NCBI RefSeq assembly: GCF_900258515.1
Contig: NZ_LT984884.1
Location: 948,245-1,012,244 of the forward strand
Direction: 5' to 3'
Origin: Lentibacillus sp. Marseille-P4043
GTDB lineage: Bacteria > Bacillota > Bacilli > Bacillales > Amphibacillaceae
Length of the DNA stretch: 64,000 nt
Of this stretch, positions 8,459 through 17,517 are shown in pieces. Under the pieces are notes generated by a model. That model worked only from the letters and a program-made list of their open reading frames with translations, ran no database searches and had not been told where the DNA came from. Numbering within the stretch: the stretch's first letter is position 1; each line of letters starts with the position of its first letter. A program made the translations under genes and the position numbers.

Positions 8459-9700
8459 GTGAAATACGAGAGACTATCAAAACTTTTTTATAAAAAGGGT
8501 AATGAATATTACAAGAATGAACTTGATAAAAGAACAAGTAGTTACGGCAGTTATTTAACATCATTAACGGTAAAAGGATTTCGAAGGGGACAAACATTAA
8601 GCGAACCTAACCAGTTATTCTATGTAAATACTCACCAGTTGATGTCTCTAAATAACAAAATATTACTAAATAGTTCAAGGATTTCTTCACTAATTAGCAA
8701 ATTGCCGAGTTTTGTTATTGAGCCCTATTTCCATAAACTAATAGTCAACGAAGCACAAAGTAATAATGAGATAGAGGGTATCCGTAGTACAAAAAAGGAA
8801 TTAAAAGAAGTTTTAAGCGATTTAATGAGATCTGAAAAAAAACAAAAACGTTTTAAAGGGTTAATGAAAACATATTTGTTTATCGATCAAATCAAGCCAT
8901 TCACGGAAATATCCGATTTTAGAAGGCTTTATGATGATTTAGTTTCGGATGAAATTGACAAGGAAAATGCACCTGATGGTGAATTATTTAGAAAAGGGTA
9001 TGTAGAGATAAATGATGGCACACAAACAACACATATAGGGATAAGTTCTGAGGTGAAAATAATTGAATCATTAAATGCGTTAGTAAATTTTCTTGATGAT
9101 GAACGACATTCAGAATTATACCGCTACATGGTTGCTCATTATTACTATGAATATATACACCCATTTTATGATGGAAATGGAAGGACTGGGCGTTTGTTAG
9201 TGTGTAGTTATTTATCTAGATATTTAGAGAGATATTCTGCTATCACTTTTTCTTATACGGTTAATAGGAATAAATCAAAGTATTATAAAGCGCTTGAGGA
9301 AATACCTTCTCCATTAAATAAAGGTGAAATGACGTTTTACTTGATAGATATGCTAGAATTGCTTTCGGCAGGTCAAGAAGGAATTATTGAAGATTTAGAA
9401 GTAAACTTATCAAAAATAGAACGAATCAAGGAATATTTTAAAAGTGATAATTGGTCTGAACAAATAGAAGAAGCCAATTTATTACGAATAATGACTTATT
9501 TAAGTGTGTTCGTTAATGATGAAGCAAATTTTTCAGTAATTAAGTTAATGGAACTAACCGATAAATCGAGGTATAAAGTAAATAAAATTATGAGTAAATT
9601 AGAAGATGATGCCCAAGTGAAATTAACTAGCCAAAGACCAAAAAAATATAAAGTAACGGATGAATTTTTGGAAAGTATTTTAGTCGTTGAAGTAGATTAA
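8459..9700 (+). CDS. Fic family protein (AMP-transferase type)
   Basis: 413 residues with the Fic core motif HPFYDGNGRTGR at about 234-245; the histidine and the NGR residues are those needed to transfer AMP from ATP to a hydroxyl group. N-terminal to it is a Fic/DOC_N-type region with NEIEGIRST (about 103), matching the inhibitory-helix glutamate that blocks ATP in class II Fic enzymes. The last ~70 residues look like a winged helix (FSVIKLMELTDKSRYKVNKI). The architecture is that of stand-alone, self-inhibited Fic proteins. GTG 8459 is preferred over GTG 8450 because AGGTGA lies 5-6 bases before it. Target protein unknown. Confidence 0.88.
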   Translation: MKYERLSKLFYKKGNEYYKNELDKRTSSYGSYLTSLTVKGFRRGQTLSEPNQLFYVNTHQLMSLNNKILLNSSRISSLISKLPSFVIEPYFHKLIVNEAQSNNEIEGIRSTKKELKEVLSDLMRSEKKQKRFKGLMKTYLFIDQIKPFTEISDFRRLYDDLVSDEIDKENAPDGELFRKGYVEINDGTQTTHIGISSEVKIIESLNALVNFLDDERHSELYRYMVAHYYYEYIHPFYDGNGRTGRLLVCSYLSRYLERYSAITFSYTVNRNKSKYYKALEEIPSPLNKGEMTFYLIDMLELLSAGQEGIIEDLEVNLSKIERIKEYFKSDNWSEQIEEANLLRIMTYLSVFVNDEANFSVIKLMELTDKSRYKVNKIMSKLEDDAQVKLTSQRPKKYKVTDEFLESILVVEVD

Positions 9701-9799
9701 TCTTATAAGTGTTTGGTACATTTAGAAGGCAAATACAGAGTCTGAATATTGCATGTATCATTGCTTTTCCTATTTTACTTTCACGCTGGAGGTGAACAC

Positions 9800-9946
9800 A
9801 TGACCAAGCCTTACAAAAACAATAAAAAACCATTGTTATTTTTAATGGCAGCTATCCTCTTCATTGCTGGTTTGGCTGACTTAAAATATAAAGGATTATT
9901 TTTTCGACTGTTACCTGATCCAATTAAAGCCTCTTTAGAAAAATAG
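9800..9946 (+). CDS. Small single-span membrane protein
   Basis: 48 residues: a basic N-terminus (TKPYKNNKK), a hydrophobic helix (LLFLMAAILFIAGLADL) and a charged tail. CTGGAGGTGAACAC gives an excellent ribosome site before ATG 9800, so I use this rather than the longer frame from 9749. Function unknown. Confidence 0.55.
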   Translation: MTKPYKNNKKPLLFLMAAILFIAGLADLKYKGLFFRLLPDPIKASLEK

Positions 9947-10030
9947 AAAGAGACGACATGAAAAAATTCCATGTTTCATTCTTAGTCAATGATTTTATGC
10001 TCCATAAAGGCAAGTAAATTCGCTTATTAA

Positions 10031-10073
10031 CAAGACTTTTCGTCAAAAGTTATTTTTTGTACGAAAAGTCTTG
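10031..10073. repeat. Perfect 13-bp inverted repeat
   Basis: CAAGACTTTTCGT and ACGAAAAGTCTTG flank a 17-base AT-rich spacer. It has only a short T tract after it, so it is a weak terminator for the small membrane gene or a regulatory hairpin ahead of nadC. Confidence 0.6.
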
Positions 10074-10095
10074 TTTTAGGTTTAAAAATGTGTAA

Positions 10096-10119
10096 ACATA
10101 TATGTAAAGACATATGTAT
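10096..10119. promoter_or_regulatory. Palindromic operator upstream of nadC, probable NiaR (YrxA) site
   Basis: Half-sites ACATATATGT and ACATATGTAT are inverted around AAAG, matching at 8 of 10 positions. A -10-like GATAAT follows at about 10125, so bound protein would cover the promoter. In Bacillales the nicotinate-responsive repressor NiaR controls nad operons through palindromes in this position; the assignment is inferred from location and symmetry. Confidence 0.55.
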
Positions 10120-10232
10120 ATATTGATAATAGCTGATGGGCTCATTTTTTGAAGCAAATTCCGTTTGAAGATGAAGGTAATGTACGTAAATAGTGATTAA
10201 ACAGAAGTACATAAAGGAAGTGATAATCAATC

Positions 10233-11066
10233 ATGAACACATTAAAACTACGATCGTTAATGGAGCGATTTTTTATGGAAGACCATGGGGAACACGATGT
10301 CACAACAGACTCGATTTTTCCAGGCGATGCGAAAGGACAGGTCGTTTTTTGGGCAAAGGAAAATGGCATTTTTTGTGGGGAAGAGGTTGTTAAGATAGGG
10401 TTCCACCTTTTGCATTCCCAAATTGACATACAGTTGCTGGTCAAAGATGGGGACCTAATTGAAACAGGTCAACAGTTGGCTATTGTTTCAGGAGAAATTT
10501 CAAGTCTTTTAAAAGGGGAACGCGTTATCCTTAACCTTATTCAGCGCATAAGCGGCATTGCGACATTAACTAGAAAAGCAGTGGACACGCTAGATAGTTC
10601 TTATACAAGAATTTGTGATACTAGAAAAACGACACCAGGCCTCCGGATGCTTGAAAAACACGCTGTACGCTGTGGTGGTGGCTACAATCATCGATTTGGC
10701 CTTTATGATGCAGTCATGATTAAAGATAATCATATTTCGTTTGCTGGCTCAATCAAGCGTGCGGTCGAGCTCGTACGTGAAAATATAGGACATATGGTCA
10801 AAGTAGAGGTGGAAACAGAGTCAAAGGCACAAGTAATCGAGGCGATCGAAGCAGGTGCGGACGTAATTATGTTTGATAATTGTACGCCAGATGAAATGAA
10901 GGAATATATAAAACTAGTACCTGCTCCTATTATTACGGAAGCGTCAGGTGGCATTCAATTAGACAACTTGGCTTCCTATCGTGATACGAGTGTGCATTAT
11001 ATTTCCCTTGGTTTTTTGACCCACTCGGTTAAAGCTCTTGATATCAGTGCGAAAGTCGTGATATGA
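10233..11066 (+). CDS. nadC: Nicotinate-nucleotide diphosphorylase (carboxylating)
   Basis: 277 residues, full length for NadC. It converts quinolinate and PRPP to nicotinate mononucleotide, CO2 and PPi in de novo NAD synthesis. Family residues are present: HDVTTDSIF at the N-terminus, the CDTRKTTPGLR quinolinate/PRPP-binding strand (about 130), KHAVRCGGGYNHRFGL, MIKDNH (about 172), and the barrel-end strings VEVETESKAQ, DVIMFDN and ITEASGGI. It is followed at 105 bases by nadA. In most Bacillales the order is nadB-nadC-nadA; here nadB is not upstream and is nowhere else in the window. Confidence 0.96.
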   Translation: MNTLKLRSLMERFFMEDHGEHDVTTDSIFPGDAKGQVVFWAKENGIFCGEEVVKIGFHLLHSQIDIQLLVKDGDLIETGQQLAIVSGEISSLLKGERVILNLIQRISGIATLTRKAVDTLDSSYTRICDTRKTTPGLRMLEKHAVRCGGGYNHRFGLYDAVMIKDNHISFAGSIKRAVELVRENIGHMVKVEVETESKAQVIEAIEAGADVIMFDNCTPDEMKEYIKLVPAPIITEASGGIQLDNLASYRDTSVHYISLGFLTHSVKALDISAKVVI

Positions 11067-11171
11067 AAGCACTCTAAAAATACAAATGACCGCAATAAAT
11101 GTTAATAGAGGATTCAAAACGACAAGGTATCCAGTTTTAAAATACATGAAGTAGTAGGGAGGAATTTTTAA

Positions 11172-12131
11172 ATGACAGTTACTAAAAGGCAAAGCCGCTT
11201 AGTTGAGGAAATTCAAGAATGGAAGGAAAAACGAAATGCCATTTTACTCGCTCACAATTATCAAATTCCAGAAATTCAGGATATTGCTGACGTATTAGGT
11301 GACTCCCTAGGTCTTGCGCGTGCAGCAGTTGACACTACTAAAGACGTCATCGTGTTCTGTGGTGTTCACTTTATGGCAGAAACAGCGGCTATATTAAACC
11401 CTGAGAAAACCGTGCTTCTTCCAGATCTTGAAGCGGGTTGCTCGTTAGCAGATTCAATTACAGTAGAACAGCTCCGTGAATGGAAAGCGAAACATCCGGG
11501 CGCAGTTGTGGTTTCTTATGTCAATACAACGGCAGAAGTTAAAGCAGAAAGCGACTATTGTTGTACCTCGTCCAATGCTGTTGATATCGTTCAATCCATC
11601 CCTAAGGAAAAAGAGATCCTATTCTTACCCGATATGTTCCTTGGCTCTTTTGTCAAAAATGAAACAGGTCGTGAAAATATGCATATTTGGATGGGAGAGT
11701 GTCATGTCCATGCAGGGATTGAACCATATCAGGTAGATGACGTTTTAACCCAGCATCCAGAAGCTGATCTGCTTGTTCATCCGGAATGTGGCTGCTCTAC
11801 TTCTAGCATGTACTTAAAGTCTGAAGGGGTACTGCCAAAGAATAAAACTCACATTCTATCAACGGGTAATATGCTTAAGCATTCCAAAAGTTCACAGGCC
11901 GATGAATTCATTGTCGCAACAGAGGTAGGAATTATCCATCAGATGGAAAAACAAAACCCTGATAAGCGATTTATGGCAGCCAATCCAGAGGCCGTTTGTC
12001 CATTTATGAAAATGATCACACTTGAAAAAGTTTTAGCTGCATTAAAGGAAAACAAGCATGTTATCACAGTCCCCGCCGATACGGCTAAGCAAGCGAAATT
12101 GGCTATTGAGCGTATGGTTTCTATTGGTTAG
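11172..12131 (+). CDS. nadA: Quinolinate synthase
   Basis: 319 residues. NadA condenses iminoaspartate with dihydroxyacetone phosphate to quinolinate using an oxygen-sensitive [4Fe-4S] cluster. The likely cluster cysteines are in GCSLADS (about 97), VHPECGCS (about 210-214) and VCPFMKM (about 281). LLAHNYQIPEIQDIADVLGDS, FCGVHFMAET, SYVNTTAEVKAESDYCCTSSNA and GECHVHAGI are classic NadA strings. AGGGAGGAATTT precedes the ATG. The iminoaspartate must come from an L-aspartate oxidase or dehydrogenase encoded elsewhere. A terminator follows at 12181-12215. Confidence 0.96.
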   Translation: MTVTKRQSRLVEEIQEWKEKRNAILLAHNYQIPEIQDIADVLGDSLGLARAAVDTTKDVIVFCGVHFMAETAAILNPEKTVLLPDLEAGCSLADSITVEQLREWKAKHPGAVVVSYVNTTAEVKAESDYCCTSSNAVDIVQSIPKEKEILFLPDMFLGSFVKNETGRENMHIWMGECHVHAGIEPYQVDDVLTQHPEADLLVHPECGCSTSSMYLKSEGVLPKNKTHILSTGNMLKHSKSSQADEFIVATEVGIIHQMEKQNPDKRFMAANPEAVCPFMKMITLEKVLAALKENKHVITVPADTAKQAKLAIERMVSIG

Positions 12132-12180
12132 GTTCAGGAAAACGACGTAGGTACAACAATCCATAGAAAAAGAGTCTTAA

Positions 12181-12215
12181 AAAAGTGTCAGTTTCCAAGA
12201 AAAACTGGCACTTTT
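12181..12215 (+). terminator. Intrinsic terminator of nadCA
   Basis: AAAAGTGTCAGTTT pairs with AAACTGGCACTTTT (one G-U pair) and is followed by CAATTTTC. Confidence 0.75.
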
Positions 12216-12286
12216 CAATTTTCAACATCAATGCCACCTTTCACCTTAGTCCATTCGATTGTAATGGTGAAAGGAGGGGATGAAAA

Positions 12287-12511
12287 ATGGCAGTAGCAGA
12301 AAAATATGATTCCACACTACGTCTAGTGCTAGATGATGGTGCGGATGTTTTGACTGGGAAACCACTTTATAAAACAAAAAGCTTCAACAATGTCAAAACG
12401 GCTGCAACAGCAGATCAGTTGTACGCGATTGCACATGCAATTGCACCATTACAGGAGCGCCCGCTTTACAACATTGAACGTAGGGATAGCTCAGAAATCA
12501 GAGATGCATAA
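12287..12511 (+). CDS. DUF1659 domain protein
   Basis: 74 residues, soluble and compact; the pattern LRLVLDDGADVLTGKPLYKTKSFNNVKTAATADQ matches DUF1659. AAAGGAGGGGATGAAA precedes ATG. It is followed at 35 bases by the DUF2922 gene; the two families nearly always occur as a pair in Bacillaceae, so a two-subunit small protein is likely. Biochemical role unknown. Confidence 0.8.
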   Translation: MAVAEKYDSTLRLVLDDGADVLTGKPLYKTKSFNNVKTAATADQLYAIAHAIAPLQERPLYNIERRDSSEIRDA

Positions 12512-12546
12512 GCCTCTCGTAAATAAGGTAGAAGGGAGGGAGAACC

Positions 12547-12762
12547 ATGAAAAAGCTTGAACTTAAATTTTTAAATAAAGAAGGGAAAACAGTTACGTAT
12601 TCCTTGGAAAAACCCGTTGAACCTGTTGATCCGGCAACAATCAAAAGTGCCATGGACGAAATCATTACTCAAAATGCTTTCACATCAACAGGCGGGGATC
12701 TCGTTTCGATCAAGAGTGCACGAATTGTAGAGCGAAATGTTGAGGAAATTGAACTTGGTTAA
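12547..12762 (+). CDS. DUF2922 domain protein
   Basis: 71 residues: KLELKFLNKEGKTVTYSLEKP, a central PVDPATIKSAMDEIITQNAF helix and a C-terminal SIKSARIVERNVEEIEL strand fit DUF2922. GAAGGGAGGGAGAACC is the ribosome site. It is the second gene of the pair with DUF1659 and ends 6 bases before an intrinsic terminator. Function unknown. Confidence 0.8.
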   Translation: MKKLELKFLNKEGKTVTYSLEKPVEPVDPATIKSAMDEIITQNAFTSTGGDLVSIKSARIVERNVEEIELG

Positions 12763-12768
12763 GGTTGA

Positions 12769-12794
12769 TAGACCCCATTCGAGGTGGGGTCTAT
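12769..12794 (+). terminator. Intrinsic terminator after the DUF1659/DUF2922 pair
   Basis: ATAGACCCCA and TGGGGTCTAT form a perfect stem; the T tract is short (TTTGG). Confidence 0.7.
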
Positions 12795-12982
12795 TTGGCG
12801 TGTTTAAATATAAATGTGTCATGGAACTACTCCAAGGAATGAACTTCAGGAAAAGGATATGTTCATTATTGATCAAGTGGTGGAAACTAGGTGAATTTTC
12901 AGTTTCATATCGTCTTGCAAGTACAGAATCACGAGCAATTTTGTAGCTTTTTGAACCGCTAATGACCATACGAACGACCGCC

Positions 12983-13132
12983 CTATGACCGACAATGTGG
13001 ACCACACTGCGGGCTACAACGCGGACCACTACCCGGCCTTAAATGATATCCGTGGGCGAAGTATGAACCACAATACGGACCACAGTATGGACCACTATCC
13101 GAACCACAGTATGAACCACACTGCGGCCCCAT
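12983..13132 (-). CDS. Possible cysteine/glycine-rich tetrapeptide-repeat mini-protein
   Basis: The DNA has a 12-bp tandem periodicity from about 12960 to 13130 (unit like AGTATGGACCAC). On the minus strand one frame from ATG 13132 to TAG 12983 stays open and reads as four-residue repeats: GPQCGSYCGSDSGPYCGPYC, then a degenerate middle, then SPQCGPHC. A 12-bp period equals four codons and the stop-free frame follows it, which favours a coding origin; small Cys/Gly-rich repeat proteins occur in spore coats. No ribosome site is seen before the ATG and the repeat continues past the stop, so this may be a decaying gene or non-coding satellite. Confidence 0.35.
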   Translation of the reverse strand: MGPQCGSYCGSDSGPYCGPYCGSYFAHGYHLRPGSGPRCSPQCGPHCRS

Positions 13133-13562
13133 TATTAAACAATACATAAACAAAACTAAAGAAAATAAAACAAAAAGAAATAATTACTGCAGATGCAGAT
13201 CCATCGCATTTTGCCAAAAAATTTTGATGCCATACATTCGTTTGTCTCCAGTGAAATGATGAACCGGATGAACGGAATGGCAGAATCCTAAAAATAATTT
13301 AGCTTGCGTATTGACAAATCATAAAAAATTCTAAATAATAGGACTAACCACAAAATAAAGGACCATTTAAACAGAAAAACCCTTTCGTAATATTGCTGAT
13401 TTTTAAGTTTGTAGTTGATATAGTATGCGCACTAATTACCGCTATGGAAATACACTTCGCCTTCCTTGTGCTAGGTGCTCATCACTGTTTTCGACATATC
13501 AAAAAAAGCCACACATAAAAATGTTTAGCCTATTTGATGTTATCGCAGAAAAGGATGTTTTT
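13133..13562. other. Intergenic stretch upstream of the lipoprotein
   Basis: AT-rich; a frame from 13425 is open into the lipoprotein gene but has no ribosome site or protein-like composition. I see nothing else. Confidence 0.4.
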
Positions 13563-14051
13563 ATGAGGAAATTATTTGTTTTACTGTGTTGTTCTGTTTC
13601 TCTTTTATTCTTGGTTAGTGCTTGCGAAAACCAAGAGGACGCGGCGACCGAACTTGGAGAGAAATTTATTAAAGAGCTATATAGTGTTGATGACCCAAGT
13701 GTTGATGCAAAGAAGATGGGCATTGAAGAGCTCATGGATTTTCAAGACAATTTTTCATCTTATTTTACGAAGAAGGAATTTGAGGATTTAGAAAAGATTA
13801 GATTTTTTACAATACCACAAGAAGTAGCAAATAAACTAAACAATAAAATTTCTGTTCAAAGGATCTCCATCAAAAAAAGTGATGGAGATCAAAATTTTGA
13901 ACATACCTTCACTTTGATATTTACGGACCAGGATGGAAACAAAGTGGATGAGGAAGAAATGAAGGGACAAATGACTATTGTAGATACGAAAAATGGGTTG
14001 AAAATCGACCGTTATTATGATGGTGCAGAAAAGACGTTGGTGAATAAGTAA
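13563..14051 (+). CDS. Predicted lipoprotein of unknown function
   Basis: 162 residues. The N-terminus MRKLFVLLCCSVSLLFLVSAC is a signal peptide ending in a lipobox (LVSAC), so the protein should be lipid-anchored on the outer face of the membrane. The mature part is charged, with an N-terminal helical segment (ATELGEKFIKELY) and a C-terminal beta-rich segment (HTFTLIFTDQDGNKVDEEE, DTKNGLKIDRYYDG). ATG 13563 is chosen over the upstream in-frame ATG because the signal peptide begins there and AAGGATG precedes it. No close family recognised. Confidence 0.75.
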   Translation: MRKLFVLLCCSVSLLFLVSACENQEDAATELGEKFIKELYSVDDPSVDAKKMGIEELMDFQDNFSSYFTKKEFEDLEKIRFFTIPQEVANKLNNKISVQRISIKKSDGDQNFEHTFTLIFTDQDGNKVDEEEMKGQMTIVDTKNGLKIDRYYDGAEKTLVNK

Positions 14052-14191
14052 GCATCTTGTACCGCAATCGGATGCAAGTATTACCTCACAATTATAAAAA
14101 ATCATTCTGCTGCGGAACTTGTTTCTGCTTTAAGATGATGTTTTATTTGCGGGTTTAGGCGAATCAGTATTTGTCTTTTAGCTCTCGGCAG

Positions 14192-14224
14192 AACTTTATA
14201 CTTTACATAGTAAAGTATAAAGTT
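14192..14224. promoter_or_regulatory. Perfect 14-bp inverted repeat upstream of the LiaF-like gene
   Basis: AACTTTATACTTTA and TAAAGTATAAAGTT are perfect inverts around CATAG. The symmetry, AT content and position 76 bases before the start suggest an operator for a dimeric regulator. The regulator is not identifiable. Confidence 0.55.
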
Positions 14225-14299
14225 CCAAATCGGCAAATCACTTTCCAATCATCATTTAAACACATCACGATACATAAAATGACTTTAGGAGGTGTGTCC

Positions 14300-14956
14300 A
14301 TGTCTGGCAGAGTCTGGCTAGGTCTATTTTTTCTATTGTTTGGTTTTGGCTTTCTCTTGCACCAAGGTAATATCATTGACTTGTCACAAATACTGTCTGT
14401 TTGGTGGCCGGTGATTCTAATTATCATCGGTATTATCCAGCTATTCAATCGTACATATTCCTCTACCGTCTCAGGTTTTGTGTTTTTATTAGTTGGGGTC
14501 TTTTTTTCCGTAAATCAATGGTTTGACTTGAATTTAATCGCTTATTTCTGGCCGCTAATTTTCATTTTTATTGGTATCGTTATTATTTTTACCCGATTCA
14601 AACGTGGAAAAACTCCTCATACGGGTGAGAATTTAAACACATTTGTGCTCTTTTCAGGTACGGAGATTAAGAGTCAATCGAAAAACTTTCAAGGTGGAAG
14701 TGTGGTGTCGATATTAGGTGGAGCAGAAATTGACCTCCGTGATGCGGTTATTGCAGAAGGGGCTTCACTTGATTTCACTTCTGTTTTGGGAGGGGTAAGC
14801 ATCATAGTTCCAGAAAATGTCCATGTTGAACTTTCAGGTATCCCAATATTGGGAGGCTGGGAAGATAAGACAAGAAACCTTGTGAAAAAGGAAGATGCCG
14901 TTGTATTGAAACTTAATTGTATTACGGTTCTTGGTGGGGCAGAGATTAGGAATTAA
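14300..14956 (+). CDS. LiaF-like membrane protein (DUF5668 plus LiaF C-terminal domain)
   Basis: 218 residues. Four hydrophobic helices in the first ~110 residues (LGLFFLLFGFGFLL; WWPVILIIIGIIQLF; GFVFLLVGVFF; FWPLIFIFIGIVIIF) are followed by a beta-helical domain with repeated LGGAEIDL, LGGVSI and LGGAEI turns, as in LiaF and related cell-wall-stress proteins. LiaF keeps the LiaS kinase off until the envelope is damaged. No liaRS genes are adjacent, so this is a stand-alone paralogue. The start at 14300 follows AGGAGGTGTGTCC; the longer upstream frame is not needed. The perfect inverted repeat upstream suggests its own regulation. Confidence 0.85.
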   Translation: MSGRVWLGLFFLLFGFGFLLHQGNIIDLSQILSVWWPVILIIIGIIQLFNRTYSSTVSGFVFLLVGVFFSVNQWFDLNLIAYFWPLIFIFIGIVIIFTRFKRGKTPHTGENLNTFVLFSGTEIKSQSKNFQGGSVVSILGGAEIDLRDAVIAEGASLDFTSVLGGVSIIVPENVHVELSGIPILGGWEDKTRNLVKKEDAVVLKLNCITVLGGAEIRN

Positions 14957-15712
14957 GGATCACTCACGAGAGAAACAAATCATTGCAGAGAACTTGTTTT
15001 GTCAACATCGAATTAAGTTTGCAGCCAATTCTGAAGGGCCATGTCATAAGCGATGGTAAAACTGAAAGGGACCGCACAATGTGTCCCTTCGCTCGTTCTC
15101 AGCCGTGGAATAATGATAACAGACCCTTGCGTACGCCTATTTCGTAAAACGATTGGCATAGCTAGAGGCTACAAAGGCATCCGGTTTTCTTGCAGATTTT
15201 GAAACAGGTAGTGATCATCCGAATCACTGTTCATTTCGCACATCTCACTTTCTCTATCGGTAAAGTATTAAAACCTTTGCATAGTATATGATATGCGAAA
15301 ATGCATGGTGAAAATAAGTAATAATTGTTGAAGTGATTTGGAGTGGCTTGCTAATAAAAGTAATGATTTAAGCAAATACGGATAAAATAATGAAATAGCA
15401 TCTTTAGGGAAAAAATTCAAGGATTAGTGTCACGCCTTTAGAGAGAGAAAACAATTGAACGTCCATTTTGCCCGAACCATGGCATCATATTACCAACCGT
15501 CACACTTCTTACCAGCTTTTTCATAGCCTATAACTATCATATAAAAAATAAATAAATATTTTAATCCATTAATAATAGTGATACACTAATATAAGATAAT
15601 ATTATATAACAATTGATCCAGAAAAGATGTGCGGCTAGATTGCGCCCTAACTTGCTGTGACGCCTAAGTGCCTACATCCTTTCTGCAAATCACAGGGATA
15701 AGGATGGAAAAA
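14957..15712. other. 750-bp intergenic region upstream of mqo
   Basis: It contains a short hairpin AAGGGAC/GTCCCTT at 15066-15089, without a T run, and an AT-rich stretch (15540-15620) that probably includes the mqo promoter. No ORF or repeat family recognised. Confidence 0.4.
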
Positions 15713-17218
15713 ATGAGTAACAGTAATACATCAACAGACGTTATCCTAATTGGCGCCGGAATTATGAGTGCAACATTAGGATCATTATTAAAAGAATTGG
15801 CACCAGATTGTAACATTACAATTTTTGAACAACTTGCAAAACCAGGAGAGGAAAGCTCTAACGAATGGAACAATGCAGGAACGGGGCATTCTGCATTATG
15901 CGAGCTAAACTACACTCCTGAAAAATCGGACGGTTCTATAGACATTAGCAAGGCGTTAAAGATTAATGAACAGTTTCAGGTTACCAAACAGTTCTGGTCT
16001 CACCTTGTAAACAGCAACCAGATAGATGATCCGAGTGATTTTATCATGCCATTGCCTCATATGAGTTTAGTACACGGGGAAGATAATGTAAGGTTTTTGA
16101 AGAAACGGGTTGAAGCGCTGTCAGATAATCCGTTGTTCCAAGGGATGGAATTTTCCGATGATCCAGAAAAATTAAAGGAATGGATCCCACTGATCATGGA
16201 AGATCGGTCAGTTGATCAACCGATAGCAGCAACCAGAATGGCAAGTGGAACCGATGTCAACTTTGGGGCCCTTACACGTAAATTGATGGGCAACCTAGAG
16301 AGTCAAAACGTTAATATAAATTACAATCACACTGTGGAAGATATCGAACGTACTGACGACGGCGCATGGGAAGTGAAAGTGCGCAACTTTGAACGTGGTA
16401 CACTTGAATACCATACTGCAAAATTTGTCTTTATCGGTGCCGGTGGGGGAGCTTTACCGTTACTACAAAAAACGGATATTCCTGAAAGTAAACATGTTGG
16501 GGGATTCCCTGTAAGCGGACTATTTATGGTATGTAATAATCCGGATATTGTGGCACAGCATCATGCGAAAGTATACGGCAAAGCTGCAGTTGGTGCCCCG
16601 CCAATGTCTGTACCGCATCTTGACACAAGATTTATTGATAACAAAAAATCACTGCTCTTTGGGCCGTTTGCAGGATTCTCACCAAAATTCCTGAAGACTG
16701 GTTCAAATATGGACTTAATAGGTTCTGTAAAACCAAATAATGTCTTTACGATGTTAGCGTCAGGTGCAAAAAACTTGCCACTAACAAAGTACTTAGTTCA
16801 ACAACTTATGTTATCAAAAGAACAGCGTATGGAAGAAATACGCGAGTTTATCCCAGATGCAAAAGCTGAGGACTGGGACATTGTTGTAGCAGGCCAGCGT
16901 GTACAAGTTATCAAAGATACAGAGGCAGGCGGTAAAGGAACACTTCAATTTGGTACCGAAGTAATTACTGGTGCTGAAGGATCGATAGCTGCATTGCTTG
17001 GTGCTTCTCCAGGTGCTTCTACGGCAGTTCCAATTATGCTGGAGATAATCGAAAAGTGCTTCCCACAACGTTTAGAAGAGTGGGAACCAAAAATAAAAGA
17101 AATGATTCCATCTTATGGCAAGTCACTAGTGGATAATCCAGAGCTTGTCGATGAAGTTCATACAAAAACGGATAAAGCGCTTGGCTTGGATAGCAGAAAG
17201 CAAACAAGTCTAGCATAA
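15713..17218 (+). CDS. mqo: Malate:quinone oxidoreductase
   Basis: 501 residues from ATG 15713. Mqo is a peripheral-membrane FAD enzyme that oxidises malate to oxaloacetate and passes electrons to the quinone pool, bypassing NAD-linked malate dehydrogenase in the TCA cycle. The sequence follows the Bacillus enzyme almost throughout: [20 protein letters not shown] (FAD-binding start), [81 protein letters not shown] and [18 protein letters not shown] lies 5 bases before the chosen ATG; ATG 15704 and GTG 15668 are in frame but less likely. Monocistronic, with a strong terminator. Confidence 0.95.
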   Translation: MSNSNTSTDVILIGAGIMSATLGSLLKELAPDCNITIFEQLAKPGEESSNEWNNAGTGHSALCELNYTPEKSDGSIDISKALKINEQFQVTKQFWSHLVNSNQIDDPSDFIMPLPHMSLVHGEDNVRFLKKRVEALSDNPLFQGMEFSDDPEKLKEWIPLIMEDRSVDQPIAATRMASGTDVNFGALTRKLMGNLESQNVNINYNHTVEDIERTDDGAWEVKVRNFERGTLEYHTAKFVFIGAGGGALPLLQKTDIPESKHVGGFPVSGLFMVCNNPDIVAQHHAKVYGKAAVGAPPMSVPHLDTRFIDNKKSLLFGPFAGFSPKFLKTGSNMDLIGSVKPNNVFTMLASGAKNLPLTKYLVQQLMLSKEQRMEEIREFIPDAKAEDWDIVVAGQRVQVIKDTEAGGKGTLQFGTEVITGAEGSIAALLGASPGASTAVPIMLEIIEKCFPQRLEEWEPKIKEMIPSYGKSLVDNPELVDEVHTKTDKALGLDSRKQTSLA

Positions 17219-17238
17219 CTGAAAAAGATGTATGTTAT

Positions 17239-17285
17239 AAGGAAGCATAAATTGTTATTTTGGCAATTTATGCTTCCTTTTTTGA
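17239..17285 (+). terminator. Intrinsic terminator of mqo
   Basis: AAGGAAGCATAAATTG pairs perfectly with CAATTTATGCTTCCTT and runs into TTTTTT. Confidence 0.9.
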
Positions 17286-17290
17286 TTGCG

Positions 17291-17391
17291 TGGGACATGG
17301 GGACAGGAGCCTTGTCCCAGTTATTAAAGCTGACTAAATTATGTCTCTATTGGTATAAGAAACCTGTCCCAATGCCCCACCATTAATTACT
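17291..17391. repeat. REP-like palindromic element 1
   Basis: Opens with GGGACATGGGGACAGG and CTTGTCCC and closes with CCTGTCCCAATGCCCC, so both ends share the GGGACA/TGTCCC core in opposite orientation around an unrelated 55-bp middle. Related copies are at 25803, 28321, 29037 and 34153. Confidence 0.7.
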
Positions 17392-17517
17392 ATTTTTTTA
17401 GTCTATCTTTTTGCTCTGAAATTTTGTAATCTATAGATGAAGTATATTGTATAAAGGCTGCAGGGCAGAAGGCAACAAACAATGGGAAAACAGTCTATAT
17501 AAAAGGGGGCTATCAAC

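Noticed and set aside
12685..13029. 114-residue minus-strand frame
   Set aside because: It is a shadow of DUF2922 and of the 12-bp repeat in a frame where the repeat has no sensible peptide pattern; the frame from 13132 fits better.
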